From positions 1 through 26,374 of the forward strand of contig DAOUMA010000002.1 of assembly GCA_034414555.1 (NCBI GenBank): 26,374 nt of DNA. Reading direction: 5' to 3'. A program made the position numbers and the translations under genes. This document shows, in pieces, positions 6,229 to 13,718 of this stretch; the first letter of the stretch is position 1, and the number at the start of each line of letters is the position of its first letter. The notes beneath the pieces are model-generated. The model saw only the letters and a list, made by a program, of their open reading frames with translations, ran no database searches and was not told the origin of the DNA. This stretch comes from CG2-30-46-19 sp034414555 (GTDB lineage Bacteria > Chloroflexota > Dehalococcoidia > GIF9 > AB-539-J10).

Positions 6229-6858
6229 TTGGCTAAGTTTTTACCAACGCCCAGAGATACCAAGTTTTATGACTTATTTGAGGAAAGTGCGGCTAATTTG
6301 GTCACTGCCGCAGAGAAGCTGGTTGACCTGTTTAACAATTATGAGGATGTTGAGGCGAAGGCAAAGCAACTCAAGGCTTTGGAACACCAGGGTGATACGA
6401 TAACTCATGAGATAATACAGAGGGTGAACCGCACTTTTGTCACTCCCATAGATAGAGAGGATATTACTCTTCTAGCCCATAGCTTAGACGATGTAATGGA
6501 TTTCATTGAGGCTGCTGGCAGGACAGCCTTTCTGTACCGCGTTGCTCAACCTACGGAAAGAGCTCGACAGCTAGCTTCGATTGTCGCCAAGATGACCTAT
6601 GCTTTGAACGATGTATTGCCTTGTTTGCGCCACCGTAACCAGTTCAAACGAATTTTAGAGCAATGCGTGGAAATCAACAGCCTGGAAAACGAGGCTGATG
6701 ATGTGCACCATGCTGCCATGGCTGAGCTATTTGATAGTGGCAAAGATGCCAGTGAGATAATTAAATTGCGGGAGCTTTACCAGCACATGGAAGATGCCAC
6801 TGACCGAGGTGAAGATGTCGCTAATGTTCTTGAAGGGGTAGTCCTCAAGTATACCTGA
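6229..6858 (+). CDS. DUF47 (PhoU-like) family protein, Pit accessory protein
   Basis: An all-helical PhoU-related protein, usually encoded with a PiT phosphate transporter and thought to modulate it. The 209-residue sequence has the typical LFEESAANLVTAAEKLVDLF start, the VEAKAKQLKALEHQGDTITHEIIQRVNRTFVTPIDREDI metal-binding helix region and LEGVVLKYT at the end. The TTG start at 6229 is set by AGGAGG at 6217-6222, six bases upstream. The pit gene follows after 496 bases instead of the usual tight coupling, with an antisense RHH gene between them. Its 3' end overlaps the RHH 3' end by 14 bases. Confidence 0.92.
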   Translation: MAKFLPTPRDTKFYDLFEESAANLVTAAEKLVDLFNNYEDVEAKAKQLKALEHQGDTITHEIIQRVNRTFVTPIDREDITLLAHSLDDVMDFIEAAGRTAFLYRVAQPTERARQLASIVAKMTYALNDVLPCLRHRNQFKRILEQCVEINSLENEADDVHHAAMAELFDSGKDASEIIKLRELYQHMEDATDRGEDVANVLEGVVLKYT

Positions 6859-7012
6859 TTGTAGGAAGGTCTATAGCATCCTTAACAAGTTTTTCTCGTA
6901 TAGCTTCATTTAGCCACTCGGAAGTCTTCATACCCTGTCTTATTGCTTTGAAACGCGCCTGTTTAATAAGGCCAACATCTATTCCTCGGATAGTTAGCGT
7001 AATCTTTGGTAT
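6845..7012 (-). CDS. Ribbon-helix-helix (CopG/Arc-type) DNA-binding protein, apparent ATA start
   Basis: A 55-residue frame encodes PKITLTIRGIDVGLI, then KQARFKAIRQGMKTSEWLNE and AIREKLVK: a beta strand followed by two helices with the G-M-K-T-S-E turn, the pattern of RHH repressors and antitoxins. A strong ribosome site, GGAGGG (7018-7023), sits five bases before codon ATA (7012-7010); no ATG, GTG or TTG is available in frame. It therefore either uses a rare ATA start or is a pseudogene whose ATG mutated. A perfect 24-bp palindrome lies 27 bases upstream and would suit autoregulation. No toxin partner is visible. It runs antisense in the gap between the DUF47 and pit genes and its end overlaps the DUF47 end. 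Could be an orphan antitoxin or a local regulator. Confidence 0.62.
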   Translation of the reverse strand: MPKITLTIRGIDVGLIKQARFKAIRQGMKTSEWLNEAIREKLVKDAIDLPTIRYT

Positions 7013-7039
7013 GTTTTCCCTCCATTGTAATCTTCGATG

Positions 7040-7063
7040 TCAATGATGTCATGACATCATTGA
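7040..7063. promoter_or_regulatory. Perfect 24-bp palindrome, probable RHH operator
   Basis: The half-site TCAATGATGTCA is followed immediately by its exact reverse complement. A weaker flanking inverted pair, TGTAATC (7026-7032) and GATTACA (7062-7068), adds symmetry. It is 27 bases upstream of the RHH start, where an autoregulatory operator would lie. RHH proteins are known to bind such palindromes; binding here is inferred. Confidence 0.6.
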
Positions 7064-7354
7064 TTACATTGGGGGCGCCTAATTTTTTACCTCACAAAAG
7101 TGGTAAAGACTTGAGTTCTGCAGTGTGCAGCAAGGGTCGGATCATCCATCCTTGTACAATCACTCAAATCGTTACCTAGCCTCTGAAGGCCTTTGGCGTC
7201 AGGTAGACCATGGTGGCCTCAGGCGAAATGGCGGATTGTTGTTCCATCTCTAGGAGGCTTAACAAGTTGACTCTAATGCGGACGGGGGCTAGAATGACAA
7301 CGAGCAGACTGTGAGCGATGTAACCACTGTAGTTGGTATCGCGTCGGGGATTCA

Positions 7355-8365
7355 ATGGTGACATTAGGCCTGCCGTTCATAATCTTTGTCATCATTGTAG
7401 CCCTGACTTTCGATTTCACCAACGGCTTTCATGATGCCGCTAATTCGATTTCCACTATTGTCTCTACCAGGGTCCTATCACCGAGACGGGCTGTCATCTG
7501 GGCAGCTTTCTTCAACTTCATCGCTTTTCTTATATTTGGCACCACTGTGGCGTCAACAATCGGCAAGGGGATGATTAATGTTAATGCAGTAACTCCGACT
7601 GTAGTCTTTGCCGGACTGGTCGGAGCTATATCATGGAATCTGATTACCTGGTATTTTGGGCTGCCCAGCAGTTCTTCTCATGCTCTAATCGGCGGATACG
7701 CCGGAGCAGCGATAGCAAAGAGCGGCGTGGGAGTAATAATCGCCAGCGGCTGGTACAAGACACTGATTTTTATTGCCCTGGCGCCCATAATCGGCCTAGT
7801 TCTGGGTTTCTTTCTAAAGATTGCTGCCAGCTGGATGATATATTCGAATAAACAAGCTCCAAGTAATGTTGACAGATGGTCTCGGATACTGCAACTTTTT
7901 TCTGCGGCAGCCTATAGCCTGGGCCACGGTAGCAATGATGCACAGAAGACCATGGGTATCACCACCAGTCTTCTTTTTGCCGGCGGGTTGATTTCTGAGT
8001 TCACGATACCTCTGTGGGTTGTTCTCAGCGCACATGCCGCCATCGCCCTGGGCACGCTCGCCGGCGGCTGGCGGATTGTCAAAACAATGGGACAAAGGAT
8101 AACCAAGTTAAGGCCAATTGATGGTTTTTGTGCCGAAACATCCAGTGCAGTCAGTATCTTCTTAGCTACCTATCTCGGCATCCCGGTGAGTACCACCCAT
8201 GTTATCACCGGAGCAATATCGGGAGTCGGTTCTGCCAATCGGCTTTCTGCTGTCCGCTGGAACGTGACCACCCGCATTGTTTGGGCCTGGATTTTCACCA
8301 TTCCAGCTGCCGCTGTGATAGCTGGCCTCATCTATTTCCTGGCCAGGGTATTTCTTCCTGCCTAG
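7355..8365 (+). CDS. pit: Inorganic phosphate transporter, PiT family
   Basis: Membrane phosphate (metal-phosphate) symporter of the PiT family. The 336-residue protein has about ten hydrophobic segments and both family repeats: GFHDAANSI at residues 24-32 and SLGHGSNDAQKTMG at 188-201. The loop GLPSSSSHALIGG (102-114) and its counterpart GIPVSTTHVITGAI near the C-terminus are the paired re-entrant motifs. ATG 7355 begins the first membrane helix closely; only a weak ribosome site (GGGG) is seen. It belongs with the DUF47 gene upstream. A broken second PiT gene lies 246 bases downstream, which suggests an earlier duplication. Confidence 0.95.
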   Translation: MVTLGLPFIIFVIIVALTFDFTNGFHDAANSISTIVSTRVLSPRRAVIWAAFFNFIAFLIFGTTVASTIGKGMINVNAVTPTVVFAGLVGAISWNLITWYFGLPSSSSHALIGGYAGAAIAKSGVGVIIASGWYKTLIFIALAPIIGLVLGFFLKIAASWMIYSNKQAPSNVDRWSRILQLFSAAAYSLGHGSNDAQKTMGITTSLLFAGGLISEFTIPLWVVLSAHAAIALGTLAGGWRIVKTMGQRITKLRPIDGFCAETSSAVSIFLATYLGIPVSTTHVITGAISGVGSANRLSAVRWNVTTRIVWAWIFTIPAAAVIAGLIYFLARVFLPA

Positions 8366-8444
8366 ACGAGGTGGTTCTACATAAATGCCCGGCTGTCATC
8401 ATACATTTAGTCTGGTACGATGCCCGTCGGCTTGGGATAACCCA

Positions 8445-8475
8445 CGGCGGGATTATAGCCGCCGTTACACTTTTT
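8445..8475 (+). terminator. Possible terminator after pit
   Basis: Stem CGGCGG/CCGCCG (8445-8450 and 8459-8464) with an 8-base loop, followed by TTACACTTTTT. A second perfect stem, CACTTTT/AAAAGTG, follows at 8469-8487. The T tract is imperfect, so this is tentative. Confidence 0.35.
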
Positions 8476-8611
8476 AGCGAAAAGTGCAATCAGTATGGAT
8501 AAGAATCACGATGGTGAGGATTTGCATTGACAAGACTACAATAGAATCATGGTGCACCGTGGGCTGCATTCATCTTGAGTCTATTCCGGATTTTGTAGCA
8601 CCTAGTCCTTT

Positions 8612-8875
8612 TTGAACAAGTTTGAATTCCAGGGTGCAGTCACAGCAGTAGCTGTGACCATCGGTAAAGGTATTGTTAGCCCTGAGTTCCTGGATATGAA
8701 CATTGTGCTTGCCGGGACCGGGGCGATTATTATCTGGGCTTTGCTCGCCTCACGACGCCTTTCCGCAGTGCGATGGGGCATAGCCAAAAATATCGTGTTG
8801 GTCTGGATTTTAACTTTCCCCGCCTGCGGTGCCCTCGGCTGGCTTATTGTCTCATTGCTGAAGAGTGTCGCTTGA
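8612..8875 (+). pseudogene. Internally deleted PiT phosphate transporter remnant
   Basis: An 87-residue frame joins two separated parts of a PiT protein. Residues about 8-45 (GAVTAVAVTIGKGIV, then VLAGTGAIIIW) match the intact neighbour's residues 60-95 (FGTTVASTIGKGMI, VFAGLVGAISW). From RRLSAVRWGIAKNIVLVWIL onward it matches the neighbour's C-terminus (NRLSAVRWNVTTRIVWAWIF). About 200 residues between, including the second signature, are missing, and the N-terminal signature GFHDAAN is also gone. The frame opens at a TTG without a clear ribosome site. It is too short to form the transporter, so it is best read as the remnant of a second PiT gene. Divergence from the intact copy suggests an old paralog, not a recent tandem duplicate. 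Confidence 0.8.
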
Positions 8876-8901
8876 AATCTCGGATGGTGAGTTAACTAGT
8901 T

Positions 8902-9744
8902 TTAATCAGTGCGCTGTGCTATGCAGCAGATATTCATCCCTCTGGGATTTTTCTTCAGCCGCTTATTCTCCAGCAGGATTAGTCGGCTTAATGCGGATGC
9001 CAGGGCGTGTTGAGCTGGTCCATTTTGTGGCAGCAGCTTGTGCATTGCTTTATCGAGCTTAAATAGCCTGATGATTGGTCGTAAATATTCCTCTATAGAG
9101 GAGAAAAACCAGAAAAGTAGGAAATCAGTGTAGTATATTTGGCAGACGCTAAAATGGCAGTGCGATAATAGCGTTATTAAATCAGAGGGGTGGTATTCTC
9201 GTAGATGTCCCAGTTTGTCCAAACGTCTTTCTAAAGGTCTGAACAGAGGTGACACCTGTTTCTTAGAGTTGGGGACCTCCAATCGAAGATAACCACCCTT
9301 TTTCAATATCCGGGCAAACTCTTCCATGGTCTCTTTATCTCTGGGAAGATGTTCTAACGTGTGAGTGGAGAGGATAATATCGAAGGTTGATGATGCCAGT
9401 GGTAGCTGTGATGCCTCGGTTTGAATTAGCCCTGAGCAGAGGGATTTTCCCTCTTTGTCGTTGCGAGCAGAGCGAAGCAATCTCCTTGATTCCTGAAGTG
9501 CGATGTAGGATAGGTCAATACCAATAAAGGTAGTGCTACAAATTCTAGAGACTGTTTTGGGATAGAGACTGTTGCCGCAGGCAATGTCAGCAAGCTTGTC
9601 TCCTTGGCTAATTATGTTGTGTGAGGCTACTTCTTTGGCGAAAGCGATGGCATGTGCTTCACGAAACCAGCCTATGAAGAAAAGCGAGTCTTTAGTTATT
9701 GTTTCCCATAAGCCTTCATATAATTCGCTGGAATTGGTTGACAA
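8902..9744 (-). CDS. Class I SAM-dependent methyltransferase, with in-frame repeat insertion
   Basis: Methyltransferase of unknown substrate. The 280-residue protein has motif I as LADIACGNS (51-59), the acidic strand-2 end FIGIDLS (73-79), motif II-like SSTFDIILSTHTLEHLP and motif III-like ILKKGGYLRLEVPNS. A C-terminal hydrophobic patch (FLLFWFFSSIEEYLRPIIRLF) may bind membrane or lipid. Between strands 2 and 3, residues about 89-98 (LLRSARNDKE) are read from a dispersed DNA repeat at 9457-9485, an apparent in-frame insertion in a variable loop. TTG 9744 is preferred: GAGGAG lies eight bases upstream and it follows the hydrolase stop. A longer frame from TTG 9789 would overlap the hydrolase. 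It is the last gene of the three-gene minus operon. Confidence 0.85.
   Translation of the reverse strand: MSTNSSELYEGLWETITKDSLFFIGWFREAHAIAFAKEVASHNIISQGDKLADIACGNSLYPKTVSRICSTTFIGIDLSYIALQESRRLLRSARNDKEGKSLCSGLIQTEASQLPLASSTFDIILSTHTLEHLPRDKETMEEFARILKKGGYLRLEVPNSKKQVSPLFRPLERRLDKLGHLREYHPSDLITLLSHCHFSVCQIYYTDFLLFWFFSSIEEYLRPIIRLFKLDKAMHKLLPQNGPAQHALASALSRLILLENKRLKKNPRGMNICCIAQRTD
9457..9485. repeat. Dispersed GCAATGACA-type repeat inside the methyltransferase gene
   Basis: This segment contains TTGCGAGCAGAGCGAAGCAA and then TCTCC. A relative at about 2061-2090 shares TTGCGAG at one end and GAAGCAATCTC at the other, in non-coding DNA. On the coding strand it is read in frame as RSARNDKE-type residues without breaking the gene. 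Confidence 0.65.
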
Positions 9745-9746
9745 AG

Positions 9747-10526
9747 CTAATGCTCCTCGCAGTGACGTGGAGAATGAGCCTTGAGCCAATCTAAGACAGT
9801 AGCCATGGCGGCTTCTTCGAGACGTAATTTATGTTTAGCACCAGGAATTATGACTATCTCTTTAGGCTCTTTGGCTTTTCGATAAAGCTTGTGCACCTGT
9901 TCTACAGGAACTGTTTCATCAGCATCTCCGTGAACTAACAATAATGGACGAGGTGAAATTTTATCTATCCAGCGAATTGGCGTGATGATTTGAAAACCTT
10001 GTCGCCATTTTGCTACTGAGGCTGGGAAATCCTTATCTCTGATGGCGCCGATTTTGCGGAAGCGCTCGATTCTGGCTGCAATACTTGTCCCGTCTTCCGT
10101 AAAGCTAAAGTCGGCGGGACAGGCGCAAGTGGCTAATAAAGATACTCGGGCATCGTGAGCGGCAACATATACACACACGGCTGCTCCGCCGCTAAAGCCG
10201 AGAAGGCAAAGACGGGTCTTATTTACCCGATTAAGGCTATGGAGGAAATCAAGGGCGGCGGTTAAGTCCTCACTCCAGCCGAGCAAATCGAAATTTCCCT
10301 CGCTTCTTCCTGTCCCCCGGAATTTGAAGATTAAGGTAATGAAGCCGGCAGAGCAAAACTTCTGTGCCAGTATGGCGTAACCCCGGTCAGCAGGATTGTA
10401 GGCTACATTGGGAATGCCATGGCAGATGCATAAGGCGGGGCAAAGTTTGTTTCCCGGTGGGAAATAAACCTCACCAGCGAGCTTAAGTCCACCGCTTTTT
10501 AACCAAATTTGTTTTGCCTCCATCAT
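9747..10526 (-). CDS. Alpha/beta hydrolase
   Basis: Serine hydrolase of the alpha/beta fold, substrate unknown, likely cytoplasmic esterase or peptidase-like. The nucleophile elbow is GFSGG (Ser112), the oxyanion region is CHGIPN (35-40), the acid is Asp203 in HGDADETVP and the base is His232 in PGAKHKL. ATG 10526 is chosen because its ATGA overlaps the protease stop by four bases, giving 259 residues, normal length; an upstream start at 10586 would overlap the neighbour by 64 bases. The last residues, PRHCEEH, and the stop codon come from a repeat fragment whose consensus usually reads RHCEERSDE. The tail may thus have been reshaped by the repeat, which also gives the ribosome site of the next gene. 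Confidence 0.9.
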   Translation of the reverse strand: MMEAKQIWLKSGGLKLAGEVYFPPGNKLCPALCICHGIPNVAYNPADRGYAILAQKFCSAGFITLIFKFRGTGRSEGNFDLLGWSEDLTAALDFLHSLNRVNKTRLCLLGFSGGAAVCVYVAAHDARVSLLATCACPADFSFTEDGTSIAARIERFRKIGAIRDKDFPASVAKWRQGFQIITPIRWIDKISPRPLLLVHGDADETVPVEQVHKLYRKAKEPKEIVIIPGAKHKLRLEEAAMATVLDWLKAHSPRHCEEH

Positions 10527-11110
10527 ATTGCGCCGAACATGAATAAAGCAAGAAGACCGGCAGAGATTACCATCAGCATTGCCCACACGGGAATATTCCA
10601 GGCGAAAATCTTGCTTCCATCCAGTGGTGGAATAGGCAGGAGGTTAAAAGCTGCCAGCCATAGATTGATGAGCATCCCGTAACTGCTAACGAGTGCGGTG
10701 AATCCGTTGCTCTGTATAGCGATGGCATAGAATATGAGGGCCAGGACGATATTAGCTGATGGACCGGCGAGGCTGATTAAGCCGCCTTCCCTTCTCGAAG
10801 TATAAGATAAGATATAGACAGCTCCGGGAGCGGCAAAGAGAAACCCTATCGGGCTGAACATGCTGATGAAGGCACAGATTAAGGCAATGATAAGCCCGGT
10901 TTGCCACAGTCTGAACTCAGCTCGAAACCCGAGTTTCTGAGCTACAAACTTATGGGAAAGCTCGTGACATATAAATCCAGCCCCGAGACCAATAAGAGCT
11001 ATAATAAAGCCCGAAAGGCTAAGGGAGTGAAACAGAATTAAAGCGAAGCAGAAGCCAAGGACGAGCCAGGAGATAAGGAGGTCTCGAATCTCGATGTTGC
11101 TTGTGTTCAT
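10523..11110 (-). CDS. Site-2 protease-like membrane metalloprotease (M50)
   Basis: Intramembrane zinc protease of the S2P/M50 family, small bacterial type. The zinc motif HELSH is at residues 49-53 in GAGFICHELSHKFVAQKLGF, and the third ligand lies in NLLPIPPLDGSKIF near residue 170. About five or six hydrophobic segments surround these motifs. ATG 11110 gives 195 residues; a TTG at 11146 would add 12 residues, and neither has a strong ribosome site. First gene of a minus-strand operon with the hydrolase (4-base overlap) and methyltransferase. Its target is unknown; neighbours give no sigma or anti-sigma factor. Confidence 0.9.
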   Translation of the reverse strand: MNTSNIEIRDLLISWLVLGFCFALILFHSLSLSGFIIALIGLGAGFICHELSHKFVAQKLGFRAEFRLWQTGLIIALICAFISMFSPIGFLFAAPGAVYILSYTSRREGGLISLAGPSANIVLALIFYAIAIQSNGFTALVSSYGMLINLWLAAFNLLPIPPLDGSKIFAWNIPVWAMLMVISAGLLALFMFGAI

Positions 11111-11159
11111 CTGGTCAATTATAAGCGAGGCTGGTGAGCAATTCAATTGTCTTGAATCT

Positions 11160-11188
11160 TTGGTTTTGATAGTATGCAGTACGATAAT
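11160..11188 (+). promoter_or_regulatory. Possible promoter of the UbiA-family gene
   Basis: TTGGTT (11160-11165) and GATAAT (11183-11188) are 17 bases apart, 45 bases before the start codon. Just downstream, TGTAATTA occurs twice with a 6-base gap (about 11194-11215), which could be a regulator site. Confidence 0.4.
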
Positions 11189-11233
11189 GGTATGTAATTA
11201 CCTGATTGTAATTATGGCAGCAGGAGGTCTTGG

Positions 11234-12127
11234 ATGAAGCTGAAGACGTGGTTTCTGGAGACGAGACCTTCATTCCTGCTTCTTTCCGTTGTGCTGGCGT
11301 TTCTAGGCACGTCCATAGCCTGGTATGACGGAGCTGTTCATCTTAGCTATGCTTTTTTGGCTTTCCTTGGATTGCTTTTATGTCACATCAGCGTAAATGT
11401 GCTTAATGAGTACTTTGATTACAAAAGTGGAATAGATTTGAGGACAAAAAGGACGCCATTTAGCGGAGGCAGTGGCATCCTTCCAGCGAGGCTTCTTAAC
11501 CCAAGACATGTTTTGTGGTTCGCGATGATTTGCTTTTTGCTAGCTGTGCCCATAGGTGTTTATTTTGTGGTTACTGCGGGCTGGCTTCTGCTGCCGGTGA
11601 TTCTAGCAGGTGCAATATGTATTCTGCTTTACACGCCTTTCTTGACCAGGGTAGGATGGCCTGAATGGGCTCCCGGGTTAGGGATGGGAACCTTGCCTAT
11701 CTTGGGTTTTTATTTTATCCAAACCTCTGCTTATACCCTTCCAGCGATTGTAGCAGCTATTCCGTCCGGCATTCTGGTGCATAATTTGCTCCTGCTAAAC
11801 GAGTTTCCCGATGCAGAGGCTGATAGGGAGGCAGGTAGAAAAACATTGCCTATTACTATAGGAAAGGTGAAGGCTAGTATCCTCTATTCAGTTTTGACTT
11901 CAACTGTTTATTTATGGATGATCGGCGCTGTGATAGCTGGAATAATGCCAGTCTGCTCATTGATAGCTTTACTAACACTCCCCGTTGCGGTAAGGGCTAT
12001 TCGGGGCGCCATTAAATATCGAGAAAAAATAGAACAGTTAGTGCCGGCTATGCGAGATAACGTTCTTGTCGTTCTTCTAACTCAAGTATTTTTAGGTGTT
12101 GGCTATATTCTTGCCGGGATTTTGTAA
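11234..12127 (+). CDS. UbiA-family prenyltransferase (MenA-like)
   Basis: Integral membrane enzyme transferring a prenyl chain to an aromatic acceptor, in quinone or related lipid synthesis. The first aspartate-rich motif is NEYFDYKSGID (residues 58-68) and the second is NEFPDAEADREAGRKTLP (about 189-206). Nine or so hydrophobic helices and 297 residues fit the family. The GRKTLPITIGK segment after motif two is typical of MenA (1,4-dihydroxy-2-naphthoate prenyltransferase), but no other menaquinone gene is nearby, so the acceptor is open. ATG 11234 follows AGGAGG by seven bases. It converges on the HemN-like gene, only 7 bases away, with no room for separate terminators. Confidence 0.9.
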   Translation: MKLKTWFLETRPSFLLLSVVLAFLGTSIAWYDGAVHLSYAFLAFLGLLLCHISVNVLNEYFDYKSGIDLRTKRTPFSGGSGILPARLLNPRHVLWFAMICFLLAVPIGVYFVVTAGWLLLPVILAGAICILLYTPFLTRVGWPEWAPGLGMGTLPILGFYFIQTSAYTLPAIVAAIPSGILVHNLLLLNEFPDAEADREAGRKTLPITIGKVKASILYSVLTSTVYLWMIGAVIAGIMPVCSLIALLTLPVAVRAIRGAIKYREKIEQLVPAMRDNVLVVLLTQVFLGVGYILAGIL

Positions 12128-12134
12128 CTCGGAG

Positions 12135-13406
12135 CTAAATTTGATTCTCGATACAATATTCCCTTAAACTGTTTAGAGCAGCGAAAAATTCTCTCATCAT
12201 TACACTTACAGGATACATTCCCTTCAGGGTCACATTTATTTCTCCATCTTCTTCTTGAACCAAGCCAAAGAGCTTGAAGAACAACAGTTCCTTCCTTAAT
12301 TTTTTGTGTATGTCAGTGTCAAATCTGTGATAAAATTTCTTCGTGTCTAGCCGCATTCCAAACAACTTTGATAAGAGGTAATAATAAAGCAATTCATGCT
12401 GTGATAATTTCCTCCACCGAATTATGGGCAATTTACCTTGCGTTAAAAGTTCCTCATATCTACCTAGCGAGAATGAATTTGTGTAGAAATTGCCATTGAG
12501 GAGACTTACCGAACCACATCCTATGCCAATGTAATCATCGAAATCGACTACGTATTCGTCTATTGTTCTTTCTCCTTTAGAGAAACACCATACTGTTGAA
12601 GGGTGGTAATCACCGCGGTAAACATCGTTCAAAATGATGTTATAAAAAGTCTCCTCGCGAGATGTATCCACCCGATTAAATCTCCGCTCCAGAGCATTCT
12701 TCTTATGTGGGGAGGGCATAAGTGGGTAAAATGTAACCTGGTTCACTGCTAAGCTTTTAAGGATTTCTATATCAGCCTTGAATGTATCGATGGATTGGAT
12801 AGGGAAGTTGAATATAAGGTCGAGGTTCAAAGTATCGAATTTACCATTGGCGGTGGAAATCTTTTCCTTTATTTCTTCCCCGGTGCAGAATGCCCTTCCC
12901 ATGGATTTTAATATTTTGTCATCAAAGCTTTGCACTCCTATGGATAGCCTGTTGACCCCTGCCTCTTTTAGGAGGGTTACATTCTGTTCATTCACCTCAC
13001 TGGGTGTGGTTTCTACAGAGATTTGCTTTGCGGTAAACTTTTCCCCAATGTAACTTATAAATCCGAGCAGTTCATCCATCATCACAGTAGGTGTTCCACC
13101 ACCGAAGTAAAGGTTGGAGAATTTGAATCCCCGTTGAATATAAAGGTCGAGCTCCGTTCTTAGATTCTTAAAGTATCTCCTTGCTTCGCCTTCCTGGAAT
13201 AAGCATCTATTAAAGCAGCAATAAGGACAGAGACTTTTGCAGAAGGGAATGTGGATGTAAAGCGAAATCTGTTCACCACTGCTTGTGCCCCGCCCTACGA
13301 TTTGCGATTCGTCAATTTCCTCACTGAGCTTTAGGAATTTTCTTCCTTCATGGCGAGTAATGAATCCCAGGAAATTTGAGAGCATATTAGCCAAAAACTG
13401 CAACAA
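12135..13406 (-). CDS. HemN/HemW-like radical SAM protein
   Basis: Radical-SAM enzyme of the coproporphyrinogen III oxidase-like family. The cluster motif is CKSLCPYCCF (Cys56, Cys60, Cys63 in the long form) after LYIHIPF. SNLYFGGGTPTVM, ETTPSEVN, SIGVQSFDDKILKSMGR and DLIFNFPIQ are the usual SAM-binding segments. The HemN C-terminal domain is recognisable from DDYIGIGCGSVSLL onward. Such proteins may be true HemN, HemW haem chaperones or another radical-SAM activity; the distinction cannot be made here. The start is uncertain: TTG 13406 gives 423 residues, ATG 13385 gives 416, and neither has a clear ribosome site. The broken small membrane gene overlaps or abuts its 5' end, so the two may be cotranscribed. 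Confidence 0.87.
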   Translation of the reverse strand: MLQFLANMLSNFLGFITRHEGRKFLKLSEEIDESQIVGRGTSSGEQISLYIHIPFCKSLCPYCCFNRCLFQEGEARRYFKNLRTELDLYIQRGFKFSNLYFGGGTPTVMMDELLGFISYIGEKFTAKQISVETTPSEVNEQNVTLLKEAGVNRLSIGVQSFDDKILKSMGRAFCTGEEIKEKISTANGKFDTLNLDLIFNFPIQSIDTFKADIEILKSLAVNQVTFYPLMPSPHKKNALERRFNRVDTSREETFYNIILNDVYRGDYHPSTVWCFSKGERTIDEYVVDFDDYIGIGCGSVSLLNGNFYTNSFSLGRYEELLTQGKLPIIRWRKLSQHELLYYYLLSKLFGMRLDTKKFYHRFDTDIHKKLRKELLFFKLFGLVQEEDGEINVTLKGMYPVSVMMREFFAALNSLREYCIENQI

Positions 13407-13415
13407 GGGTATATG

Positions 13416-13635
13416 TTATATTGCCTGGAAGTAACCTACAGCGACAATAATGGCGATTATAACGAAAATTATCGCCTCTGCCAGCATGAATTTTGACCTT
13501 TGCCCATAGGTGAAAGTGGTGATTGCCCATAGGACTGGCAGAATTATCCCTATGGTTACCAGGCTCGGGTAGCAATAAACATATCCCTGAGGCTGCTAAC
13601 CAGAAAGCGAGGAAACCAAGCGCCCCGTTTAACAT
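13416..13635 (-). pseudogene. Small two- or three-helix membrane protein, frameshifted
   Basis: ATG 13635 has an excellent ribosome site (AAGGAGG) and opens MLNGALGFLAFWLAASG. The hydrophobic continuation is in the next frame: GYVYCYPSLVTIGIILPVLW, then AITTFTYGQRSKFMLAEAII and FVIIAIIVAVGYFQAI, stop at 13416. The shift falls around the CCTCAGGGATATG region. The total span of 220 bases is one more than 73 codons, so a single extra base would explain it. The second part has no start codon of its own (TAG closes its frame upstream). Either a sequencing or assembly error, a recent mutation, or rarely a programmed frameshift. No homologous family is recognised. It is transcribed from the divergent promoter facing the fatty-acid operon. 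Confidence 0.65.
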
Positions 13636-13688
13636 TTATCGTTACCTCCTTTTTTCCTTTTATATTAAGAATGTTCGAACTATATGAT

Positions 13689-13718
13689 ATAATATCCCTT
13701 TGCTATGGCTATTGACAA
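13689..13718 (-). promoter_or_regulatory. Minus-strand promoter of the small membrane gene / HemN-like unit
   Basis: TTGTCA (complement of 13713-13718) and TATTAT (complement of 13689-13694) are 18 bases apart, 54 bases before the ATG with AAGGAGG. Its -35 box shares bases with the opposite-facing promoter. Confidence 0.55.

Noticed and set aside
7176..7364. 62-codon minus-strand frame upstream of pit
   Set aside because: It overlaps the pit start, has no ribosome site and no recognisable motif. The 290 bases between the palindrome and pit otherwise show nothing I can support.
8865..9062. 65-codon plus-strand frame after the PiT relic
   Set aside because: Mostly antisense to the methyltransferase 3' end, with no motif.
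9742..9789. Methyltransferase start at TTG 9789
   Set aside because: It would overlap the hydrolase by 43 bases and add residues read from a repeat; TTG 9744 has a GAGGAG ribosome site.
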